Shown here in pieces: positions 46,697 through 57,600 of a stretch of DNA of 64,000 nucleotides. Origin of the DNA: Cannabis sativa. Its lineage: Eukaryota; Streptophyta; Magnoliopsida; Rosales; Cannabaceae. The stretch is taken from positions 18,799,280 through 18,863,279 of the forward strand of contig NC_083605.1 of assembly GCF_029168945.1 (NCBI RefSeq). The letters run 5' to 3'. The translations under genes and the position numbers were made by a program. The first letter of the stretch is position 1. Every line of letters starts with the position of its first letter. The notes beneath the pieces were generated by a model. The model made no database searches. It was not told the origin of the DNA and saw nothing but the letters and a program-made list of their open reading frames with translations.

Positions 46697-48118
46697 ACTT
46701 GATTTCTCCTTTTTTTTAGAGAATGGTCTTGGAGTCGAGATAATGGTTTGCCCCTTGCGGCACTTTTTGTAAAGACAAATTTGCGAAGTTGGATGGCCAA
46801 CTTTGCTTTTTTTATTTTATCTTTCAATGCCTCATACTTTTATGTTTGAACTTTGACATGTGCTTGTTTGCTTGCGTTTTATTCACAATTTGAGCCATCA
46901 CATTGGGATCATACATTAAGTATTTTTAGGGGTTTCCATTGCTCGTATATTCCTCTAACATTAAGTAGTTAATAGTATACTTTTTGTGCGAGCAGTTTAT
47001 CATCAGCCATGCACTCGATTTGCGAGCAATCATTGATTCTGCCTCGCAATAGTCAGTTATAATCCGTTTCAAGCAAACTTGAATATATTTTTAATGACCT
47101 TGTCACTTTGTATATATGTTTTTATTGCTTTGCATGAATAGTTAGATCCTCTACCAATATGTTAGGTTTAAGTACTTTTTTCGAGACACCTTGATGTCTT
47201 GTTTAATACTTTCCTTTAGTGCGAGTCGTTAGTATTCAGCTTTATACACGAGTTATGAGTTATATCTCATTTATAACTTTTGATTTTCCTTTCCAGTCAG
47301 ATAGGTTTTTAATAAAATTTTTAGTTGTTTGATCCCTCTCTCGTCAGAAAGGTTTGATCAGGAAGTTATAACGATTCGACCCCTCTCTCGTCAAAAAGGT
47401 TTGGTCAGGAAGTTATAATAGTTCAAACCCTTTCTCGTCAAAAAGGTTTGGTTGAGAACCTTTAAAAAATTTTAAAAATTTTGTTTTTGAAGTGGTGGGT
47501 TTGCATTATATCATGTATTTCTAGATAAATTCCGGTTAATCATACATATATGCCCCTCAAGTAATTTTAAAGGGTCATGCTTTATAATTACTTGTCGAAA
47601 GAAATGATTACTTTATTCACAACTTAAGTTCAGAATACTACATCAGTGATGTGGTTTACAATCATTAATTTGCCATCGATATAATCTCATAAGAACTCTC
47701 CCAGTTCAATTGCTTATTTTATCAATCTTCTAGATGCATCTGGTTTTGATAAAAAGGGTTTTGATGCTCAGGGTCAATCCTTAACATATTCCCATAATTG
47801 TTTCAATATCCAGGGTCAATCCCTGCTATATCCCTAGCTTCCAGGTGAATTAATCATTGTTTCAGTTGTTTGTCCTAACTGCCACTGGTTGATGACCGGC
47901 ATTTCAGTGTTATAGCTCTACATAAAAGCCATCGCGAGCTGGTATTTGATTCTTCGCAATACTTCCACGTAATTGCTTGACTGGACTAATTGCCCCTAAT
48001 GTAATTAATCTTGGGCAACCTTCTTTAATACCCCCCTTTTCGGGCGTCATTTTTCTTTTCCTGCAATATATTATCCTCTCAAGATAACCAGGGTATCCTT
48101 TCCTCCCTCAAGGGAACG
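46697..48118. other. Non-coding stretch with 47-bp tandem repeats
   Basis: No gene is seen. About four copies of a 47-bp unit (core CTCTCGTCAAAAAGGTTTGG) occupy 47290-47460. Short tandem repeats near the 3' part are common in Tat-type Gypsy elements, which fits the neighbouring gag and extra ORF. Confidence 0.6.
47290..47460. repeat. 47-bp tandem repeat, about four copies
   Basis: TCGTC anchors fall at 47341, 47388 and 47435, with a diverged earlier copy near 47294. Confidence 0.8.
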
Positions 48119-48720
48119 TTATGGTCCCTGGTCACTTGGGTTGCTGGATAGATCGAGCTGGTCATGGACATTGTCCTGCCCCTTTATATATTGCTGGAAG
48201 TATCCTCGCGCTATGAGGCCTTCCATCTCATCCTTCAACTGACGACATTCTTCCGTCCCATGGTACTCGCATCGTCTGGTTGGGTCCTTTTTACGTCTCG
48301 CGTGTTTCATGGGGTTTGGTTTATTAAAAATGACATTTCGCTCGTGCGCGAGGTAGATACTCTCCTGAGTTTCATTAAGCTCGGTATAGACAGTATAAAT
48401 GGGTACATGTTTGCCGTGTTTCTTTTGTTTCTTATCTTTAGACGACCTCTTAGAGTCGTCTTTCCTCTTTGACCTAGAAGCTTTCGACTCGAATTCTTCC
48501 ACAGAATCGCTTCCTCATTGTTTTCCTGACTCCCCAACTCGATGCCTCCTGAACTTATTTTCCAACTCATCGATTTGCAAATGGATTGGATCCCCTTGCT
48601 TTGAATTGAGTCACTGGCGAAGATCAGGTTTTTTCTGGTTCAAGCGTTCTTGTAGGTCTAATTGGCCATGACGGCTGGCGGACCTCATTCCACTCATAGA
48701 ACGTATTCTTGAACCACCAT
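48119..48720 (-). pseudogene. Gag fragment of a Tat-like Gypsy element
   Basis: The frame 48502-48119 (127 codons) holds a lysine-rich stretch, DPTRRCEYHGTEECRQL, then KDEMEGLIARGYFQQYIKG. This is the C-terminal gag signature of Tat-lineage elements (CxFH..H..TEEC..L..EIE.LI), with the middle of the motif deleted. Similar but stop-interrupted sequence continues upstream to about 48720. Neither protease nor RT is found downstream. Confidence 0.7.
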
Positions 48721-50076
48721 CCTATCTATCTTGCATATAAATAATGAGCCCTCGCGAGTTCTGGCTACAGGAACTTCATCCTCGGACATCGAGGTTGGAT
48801 TGAAACTGTCGCTTCTTCTTGATTCATCTGCAAAGGCCCCTTCTCCAGAATCGTACCTCTAGCTATCTGACAGGTCGCTCATCTGAAAGATAGAAGATCT
48901 TTTCAGTGTGGTGCGAGTGCAATTTTAACGAGTTAAGTGCCCTCACCCGCGTTATAATTTTTTTTAAAGCAGAAAAGTTCGTAGAACTGGCCATTTATCT
49001 CAAGAAATGGCTGGGGGTTTCTCAGTATCTTATGGGTCATGTCGCTACATGAATATTAAGTTACGGAGAAACACCCACCATTGCGAGAATCTAGTCAGCT
49101 CCAACAATGAATAAAATGCGAGAAAAATGAAAACTCACCGTATGTCTTAAGAGATGGCTGGGTGTTTCACAATATCCCAAGGGGAATGCAATGATTACGT
49201 GCACATTAAGTTAATGTGACACACCCACCATTTCGAGAACTCAAGTAGTTTTCATAACAAACATAAATATAACCTAAAACCTAAAAAAAGGCCTAAGGGT
49301 TAAGAAACTCTAGAAAACAAGGTCAAAAAGTTTAGCTATTGGTTAGATAAAGTTATTTTGTGCATTCGAATATTCGAAGGAAAACTCGCGGGTATTCAAG
49401 TTTTTCTTCTTAAAACTCAGAAAAATTCGAGATGTTCTTCATTAAACTCGTGAGTATTTAAGTTTTAGGCATGTATTTTCCAAAAAAATATAGTAATTTG
49501 CCTAAACTACGAAAAACAAATAGTAAATCCTATTGTTTCATGCATTTTCTACCCCTAAAAACACAGAACGCATGTAGATTCTCAAGAAAAAGAAACGGTT
49601 ACAGAGAAGATAAAATCACTAACCTTGAAATGCAATTCTTCCTGGATGAATTTGTTAGTGGTGAAACTTCGGAATCGTTCTCACTTGAAAGGAATTCAAA
49701 AAATTTCAGAGAAATTTTGAGGATTTGAAATTCTGAATAATGGAAGGGGAGAGACGAAAATGAGAGGAAAATGAGTAAGAATTATTTTGTATCAAGGGGT
49801 TTAAATAATGGTATCCCTTATTTATTGGGATGGAGACACGTGGCAAAGAAATGCCTAAGGTCTCTCAATCTAACGGTTACCAGTTAACACGCCTGCACGT
49901 ACCCTGAAGGGTCCTGATGACATGGCACCTTAAAGGAATAAAATAATAATTACAACCGTCTTTTTGAAACCCTCGACAAGACAACCAAGGGTCACCATCT
50001 CGTGACAACCCCTCGCCTGCCTCCCTCTCATAGTTTCCCTCATGGCATGGCTCTCAATTGCGAGACTAAGGGCATG
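48721..50076. other. Probable leader/LTR debris of the Tat-like element
   Basis: No coding sequence is recognised. Two similar blocks (about 48960-49070 and 49120-49250), each ending in an ACACCCACCATT-type phrase and containing AGAAATGGCTGGGGGTTTCTC or a close variant, point to a diverged direct repeat. Confidence 0.4.
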
Positions 50077-50964
50077 TGTTATAGTGTGAATTTTTCACCT
50101 AGAAAACTCGAGATCAACCTCTCATAAGAATGACCCATGGACTCACATCCCTCGAGGGTTGCTGAGCTGTCAGAAGAGAACCTCTCGAGAATAAACCTCG
50201 CCTGAACCAAGTTCAGCGAGATGATATGACCTTGACAGAGTCTACTCGCATTATTACGCCTTGCATGATGTAGGACCAAGAAGGACGTGTTCAAGTCTCG
50301 CATATAGCAAGATATATGCGATATATATGAAGTCTTCTCCTACGATCTAGTAAAGATTGACTCTTTACTTAGTGAGTTGATCCGAATGACCTAACGTGCT
50401 CGATGACCCGATAAGGACTCTCACGTCCTGAGTTGTCGATGCCAACAAGGTATCCATATGCGCAACTCAATTAGGACGCAGATACCTTAATACGAGACTC
50501 ATTAATCTTGTGTTAACAAGAACACACCCTAAGCTTGCGAGTTTGTGCGAGTATATGAACAGACAACTCGCACTATGAAAGTCGCGTACGTTGTTGTATT
50601 TAGTAAAACAAATTGAAACTATTTTTCATTTATTTCATTCACATTTTCTTTTATTTAATGTTGATATTCAATGTAAAACGGTTCAATAATTAAAATTTGT
50701 GTAATCAAAGGGACACTTGCTTTGTATATAAAAGAGTGATCCAATATGAATATGAACAAGACAGAAATCCTTGTAACAGTGGACTAAACAGACCGTGATC
50801 TGACTAAACCACTATACTTTTTTGTGCTCATTGTGTTTATCAATTTTTCTAGTTTGTCTGTGTGGTCTCATTTGAATACTCGCCATTCTAAGTTGAGTAC
50901 TCATGCCTTTTATTTAATATTTATATTTTTATTTCTATTTAGTGTTGTCAAAATTCCTTCAACA
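50077..50964 (+). repeat. Candidate LTR (888 bp) of a Tat-like element
   Basis: It starts TGTTATAGTGTGAATTTTTC after a purine-rich AAGGGCATG and ends AAATTCCTTCAACA. A TATA-like TGTATATAAAAG lies at about 50736. No same-orientation partner or TSD was found, so this may be only one LTR of a broken element. An open frame on the other strand (50303-50079) has no recognisable product. Confidence 0.4.
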
Positions 50965-51772
50965 ACAACTATAAACCCACTACCCAAAATAGTTTTCTAA
51001 TAAAGAGTTGATGAAAAAATTAATTTGCAGTGTTTCAAATTTATTTAATAAAAAAAAAATATATATGGTATTTGAATATAACAAAAATATGACAAAAAAT
51101 ACAATTGAAAAGGTAAAATTGATCTAGTCCCATAAAAAATGGGCAAATTAAAAACAACAATAGTTTTTAAATAATATTTTAAATTAGCATGTAAATTATG
51201 TAAATTATTTTTTTTCAAACTAAACAGCAAATGCAATTTTTGTAATTTCTCAAACTTCAATCGCACTGTGAGATTTTAAAACCGTAAAAACCACACCGCA
51301 AAAATAGTGTGATGTAGTGCGATTTGAACAATACACTATCACTATCATTGAACATTATAATAAAAATTTAAAAATAAATCTATAAATTTTTAACAATACA
51401 AAAAGAAAATCTCATTAAAGTTTCAACATCATAACATATATACTAATCATCAACTTATTATATTGAATTGTCTCTTAAAAAATAATATAATATATAAATT
51501 GATAACTTTATAATATATATAGTGCAGTGCAATTTGAATCATAATTATTAAATTTAAAACTGTAAATTATGGTACAATTAGTTTATTAAAGCAGTTTGAT
51601 GAACACTCCTAATTCAAAATAGCCCCCACTATTGACGAAGAAGAAGCGCGAGTAAGTGTGAGAGGGAGAAACAAATTATTAAAAAATAAATAAAGAGGGA
51701 GAAGCAATTTATAGCCTTCAAATTCAAATTTGAATAGAACCTCAGAATCAGAGAAGTAAAGTAGGAAGGAAA
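50965..51772. promoter_or_regulatory. Upstream region of the coiled-coil gene
   Basis: AT-rich intergenic DNA. Presumed promoter and 5' UTR lie in the last 150-200 bp, where composition changes. No defined element is claimed. Confidence 0.3.
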
Positions 51773-53833
51773 ATGAAGAAGAAAGGCCGTGGCCGTGGTC
51801 CTACTCCTACTCCTACTGCCACGCGACCCCGAACTCGCACTCGCAAACATTCCCCCATGGAGTTTCTCGAAACGCCATTGACGACGGCTTCCACTCCCAA
51901 CCAATCTCCCCACTCACCCGTTTTCAGGACCACCACTAAGAAGCGCCAGAAATCCATGGCCGCTGCTTCTCCTATATCCCCTCCCTTTACTTCGCCCTTT
52001 CATCCTCCCAAGACCTTGTCCTCCATCTTCGATCTCAAGGATATGGTGGCCTCGCGCCTCGACGATTTCAAAAAATGCATCGAACGATCGCACTCTGATA
52101 TCTTCAACGACCTTGATGCTTTCTATTATCGCCTACATAAGCGCTTCAAGGTCTCTCTCTCTCTGTCTCTCTATTATGCTGTTTGGTAGCCGCACCAATC
52201 GATTTAGGTGAAACATTCTTGCTCTAATTGATTGATGATTGTAACGTGTTTTGATCATTGAGAGTCATTGGATTATTTACTCAAATTTTATAATTGATCT
52301 GCAAACAAATACTGATCTGATTAAGCTACCTCAGTCAATTACTTGGATGTCCAGACTCAACATTAGATTTTGAATTGCTATAAAATTTTTCGATATATTT
52401 TCAGATTAATTATAACTTGATCTTTTGTATGAAAATACTACCAGTTCAATTGCTTACTTATAATCAAAATAAACAGTGGAGTTTCAAATGGACTCAATAT
52501 TTATTTTGATATTTGTGCACAGTTTTCTGTACATAAAATCTGTCGTCATGCCAAATTAAAATCCTAATATGAAATTTCTTTGGACGTATTGAAGACTGCA
52601 ATAGTAAAGTAATAAGGATTTATTACTATCCTTAAATCAGTCAGTAGGAATGAAGTTCTGACTAATCTACATAAACTTGCTCCAGTTGCTTTCGACGTCC
52701 ATAAATAACTCGCAAGATTATGCTGATAAATTTGGCTTTCCTGTTAAAATTGGCTTTTTCAAATGTAGAGTACTTGACAGGAAACTTTCACAAGTTTAGG
52801 CAATTTTCTTCTAAGTTTCAGAATCTTGTTTCAATCACTATATGCTGTTAAGTACATGAAAGGCCTCATTCTATTATGATTATTATGATGGAAAACAAAC
52901 AATATCTTCACATTTGGTAATCGTTTAAATTAACATGTAGGTTTGAAAGATTTGTATGTTTTGGGGGAGACTTTTCTGTTGTTTAGCCGTTTAAGCGTAT
53001 GTAATATTATTCTCTAGCTCCGATTATTTGAAGGAAATAGTTTCACATGTTAATCAAACCTCTATTTAATGGTTATTGATAGTAGATCTAAGTAAGTAGC
53101 TCGGTTTATCGAGAGAAAAGTTTAGCTAGATAACACCATCGAATAGGGGAAATAGCTCAATGTTTGCAGAATGCTTGCTCAATCATTTCATTGGATGTTT
53201 CAATTTCTGTGGCAAAGAGATTTTGTCATCTAATTTCTTGGATTTAATTTTCTAATCCAATAGATTCAGAATCAAGAATGTCAGCAAGTCTCAGATGAAG
53301 CAGAGAAAGAATATAAGAAGATGTCTGAACGAATTGATGAAAGTCAGGAAGCAATGATGGTATATACTTTGTTACCAGTTACTTGTCAAATTTCACATTC
53401 TAAATACTACTTATGGTTTTTCCTGAAATGTAATCTGGATGTTATTTTTACAGACTTCATATTCTGAGTTCACGTCTGATGCACAGGCCAGCACATCTTA
53501 CGGTATGTTCTATGGCTGTTTCTGTTTCTTAAGAAATTTAAGAACTTGCTAGTACTTCATCAGCATAATCGGATGTTTCACATATGAAGAACTAAATTTA
53601 ATTGGCAAGCTAAGTCATACATTAGAAAACAAGTTTATCACCAGTCTATATAAATCAGAATGATCGTGTGTGTATACAAGGGGAACCAACAATATTTTTT
53701 GTATCAGCAATTTATTCAATATAATTTAATTCAGTTTCATTTTGCAGCATCCAAATCCATCACCAAGCTATCTCAATCTGTTGAGAAGGCCATTGATGCT
53801 CTCCGAAGCCGTTATGTGATCTCAGCAGCTTAG
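51773..53833 (+). CDS. Small basic, proline-rich coiled-coil protein gene (4 exons, 202 aa)
   Basis: Exons are 51773-52150, 53264-53359, 53454-53502 and 53748-53833; all introns are GT-AG and the joins keep the frame. Residues 1-80 are basic and rich in Pro, Ser and Thr (TPTPTATRPRTRTRK, KKRQK), with several SP/TP pairs, suggesting nuclear location and phosphorylation. Residues 84-126 (SIFDLKDMVASRLDDFKKCI, RLHKRFK) and the short following exons (EAEKEYKKMSERIDESQEAM, KLSQSVEKAIDALRSRY) are helical with heptad-like spacing. There is no signal peptide or membrane segment. Clean splice sites and lack of stops argue for a live host gene. I do not recognise the family. A recent Copia sits 560 bp downstream of the stop codon. 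Confidence 0.85.
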
Positions 53834-54392
53834 CCTTAACTGTTCATGCCATTTCTGTAGGTATGTTTTTTTTTTTATATAAAAAAATGTTTTAAGTGCA
53901 CTGTCTTCTGTCTCTGCTAATTGCAACTAAAATTTTTAATTGGGATAGAATTTGTTGGTGCTTTGTTCTTTCTTTCTTTCTTCCCTCAAGTAATTGTTAG
54001 CACTTCTAAAAGCTGCATCTCTAAGTTTAATTACTATGTCAGATTATCTGTTAGAATTTGGTGAAAATAGTTCATATTGTCTATATCTGGAAACCAAAAG
54101 TGGAATTTACCTAAAAAATGTAGAAAACCTTCTAAGTGGGCATGCAATATATACACATAATATAAATATTTATTTAAATATCTATTCTCCTCATCGGTGT
54201 TTGTTAGTTAAATGTTAAAGAAATGTGAAGCACTAGAATCTCAAAATTGTTCGAATAATGAACATGGTTTCTCAAAACTATATTCAAAACACTAGAAAAG
54301 AAGACGGTTTTATCTGCTTGGGAGTTTGTCTTAAGTTGTTCATGTTTGTTTAGCTATTTAATGGTGCTAATGGTGATATCCTTGGTCACGTA
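53834..54392 (+). other. 3' UTR/downstream region of the coiled-coil gene
   Basis: No coding sequence is recognised. A poly-T run (53869-53880) follows shortly after the stop. The Copia insertion begins at the end of this stretch; the original sequence continues at 59456. Confidence 0.5.
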
Positions 54393-54681
54393 AGTTCGAA
54401 AAACAGAGTAAACAGAGAGATGAAGAAACAAAGCAATAAAATGAAAAGCTCAGCTCAATGAATAAGAGTCTGGCCTATTGTATTTATATTTACTGGTAGG
54501 TACATACAGGAATCATCTAGAATAATTATTGTACACATTACACATGTTTTGAAATAATAAAAGGAATATTCTGACAAAGGGAATAAAGTTTGTTAGTCTA
54601 GGGAATGGTACAAAACGGTTATGACACCTCAGCAAGAATATACAGCAGATATACAGCAGTGGGAGAATTCATTTCTTAACA
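54393..54681 (-). repeat. 3' LTR of the intact Copia
   Basis: It ends (plus strand) ATTCATTTCTTAACA. The pol stop codon (54669-54671) lies inside it. It is followed by the purine tract, reading CTAGCTTGAGATGGGG on the minus strand (54682-54697). Confidence 0.95.
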
Positions 54682-57600
54682 CCCCATCTCAAGCTAGGTG
54701 GTGTCTCAACAACTCCTAGTTTGTCCACCAAGAAATGAAACCTGTGATTGGTGAGGCTTTTTGTCAAGCAATCGGCAATTTGATCACTGGATGGCACATA
54801 TCGTATTTCAAGTGATTTGCTGAGGACTTTGTCTCGAACGAAATGAACATCCAACTCTATGTGTTTAGTGCGCGCGTGATACACTGGATTTGCAGCCAAA
54901 GCACTTGCTCCCATGTTGTCACACCATGTGATAGGTGTGTAGTGCAAAGGGAAGGCAAATTCTTGAAGTAAGGCTTGAATCCAAGCAATTTCAGCTGAGA
55001 CTTGAGCGAGGGCACGATATTCGGACTCTGTACTAGATCTTGATACTACAGCCTGTTTCTTGGATGACCAGGATACAAGTGTGTCTCCAAGGTACACACA
55101 ATAGCCAGCAACACTCCTTCGATCATCAGGACAACATGCCCAATCGGCATCCGAGTAACCTGTAATAGCAAGTCTGTCAGAGGTCTTGATGTGAATGCCA
55201 TGATGTATCGTGCCCTTTAGGTATCTAAGAACTCTCTTTGCTGCTGACCAGTGTGCTGTGGTAGGAGCTTGTAGGAACTGACTTAACTTATTAACAGCAA
55301 AGGATAGGTCAGGTCTGGTGTGTGTGAGGTATTGAAGACCTCCAATAATGCTTCTGTATTCAGTCGGGTTGTGAAGCAGTTCCCCATCTGCTTTTGACAG
55401 TGGTTTGCCGACTGTCATAGGAGTTGAACACGGCTTCAGATGTATCATTCCAGTTCTAGTCAAGAGCTCTTTAACATACTTTCCTTGATTGAGATAGAGA
55501 CCTGTCTCATCTCTATGAACCTCGATCCCAAGGAAATAGTGCAAGGGCCCGAGGTCTTTTAAAGCGAACTCAGCATGAAGTTTGTTAATGAACTGATTGA
55601 GTTTGATAGTGTTGTTCCCTGTCACAATAATATCATCCACATAGATTAGCACCATGATAATCAACCCTGGAATTTTGTAGAAGAACAAGGATGAATCGGC
55701 CTTGGAATTTTTAAAGTTCCAAGTGATGAGAGTTGCTTTCAATCTATCATACCAAGCCCTTGGTGCTTGTTTTAAACCGTAGAGAGACTTAACAAGCTTA
55801 CACACATAATCTGGTTTTGAAGCATCTACAAACCCTTGAGGTTGCTCCATGTAGACATCTTCTTGCAACTCCCCATTTAGGAATGCATTGTTTATGTCAA
55901 GCTGTCTAATATCCCAAGATTTAGCAACAGCAATCGTTAGTATAATTCGAACAGTTGAGGCCTTCACCACAGGACTATAGGTCTCACCAAAATCAATTCC
56001 TGGTCTTTGATTAAACCCCTTGGCAACTAGTCTTGCCTTATATCTCTGAAAAGTACTATCAGCATTCAATTTGACCTTGTATACCCATTTGTTTCCAATA
56101 ATGTTCATCCCTTCCGATCTTGGAACTAAGATCCATGTGCCATTTCTCTTGAGTGCTATCATCTCAGTCGACATGGCCCTATTCCAACCTTTGTGTCTGA
56201 GAGCTTCTTCAACATTAGTAGGCTCTTCATTGTCACAATTCCATTGGGACTGCCCCAAATAAACTTTAGGTTTGAAAATTCCCGCCTTGGATCTTGTGAC
56301 CATAGGATGGAATGGAGCTATAGGTACTGTTTCTTGTGCGGGCTCATTAGAAACATCATTTAAATCAGTTGGTGAGTGTCTTGAGTTATTGCTGGAGCTG
56401 TTTGGACTGTGAGTAATACCAGTAGGTGAATTTTCGAGAAAACCAGAGGAAATAGCAGATGGATCAGTTTGCATTACCTGGTTTTGATCACTAGAATCTG
56501 ATATGGTCAAGGTGTCTTCTCCAGGAACTTGAGATGCAGCTGCTTGTGTCCCAGATTGCTCAGAGTTTCGAACACCAGAAGAGTTATTTGACTGAAACAA
56601 AGCTGACCAAGATGGAACACTAACACAGATGGATTTTTCTGGCTGATAATTATTGAGAAAACCAGTCCTAAATGGAAAGTCATCTTCATTAAAGATGACA
56701 TTTCTGGATATGTAGAGTCTTCCAGTGGAGCTAAGGCACTTGTAGCCTTTGTGAGCGTCACTGTACCCTAGATTAACACACTTCACAGAGTGAAATTGGA
56801 ATTTGTGTGTTTGATATGGTCTAATACAGGGGTAACAAGCAACTCCAAAGACTTTAAGAAATTTATAATCGGGTTTCCTGCCATAAACTACTTCATAAGG
56901 AGACTGGTTTTTCAAAACTGTTGTAGGCAGTCTATTTATTAGGTACACAGCAGTTTGAAAAGAATCCCACCAAAATTTCAAAGGCATGTGAGCTTGAGCA
57001 AGAAGAGTCAAACCCATCTCGACAATATGCCTATGTTTTCTCTCAGCTCGACCATTTTGAGCTGAGGTATGGGGACATGAGTGTTGGAAATCTATTCCAT
57101 TTTGCACAACACATTCAGCAAAGGATTGAAACTCACCTCCCCAATCAGTTTTGAGAGCTTTAACCTTTCTCTCAAACTGATTTTCAACAAGAGTTTTAAA
57201 CTGAACAAAAGCTGAAAGAGCCTCATTCTTGGTTTTGAGAGGGTATATCCAGGTATACCGACTATAATCATCAACAAAGTGAATGTAAAACTTGTAATTT
57301 GTGTTTGATATAATCGGTGCTGGACCCCATAGGTCTGTGTGTATTAATTCTAAAGGATTCTTAGCACGATTTGGATTGATATTAAATGGAAGAGCATGGG
57401 ATTTGCCGTATTGGCAAGCTTCACAGAACTTTTCTTTTTCATTGATAGCTGGTTTTACATTGAGTATACTCAATACTTGACTCATTACACGACTGGAAGG
57501 GTGACCCAATCTCTTGTGCCACTTATCCTTTAGGGAACTAGACTGAGATTCAGCAACTTGCTGATCTTTTGATTTAAAAACTACACCAGTAAAGGGTTTA

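Noticed and set aside
47290..47460. Possible CRISPR-like array
   Set aside because: Units are contiguous 47-bp tandem repeats without spacers, in a plant genome.
50079..50303. 74-codon minus-strand frame in the candidate LTR
   Set aside because: No recognisable motif; it lies in repetitive debris.
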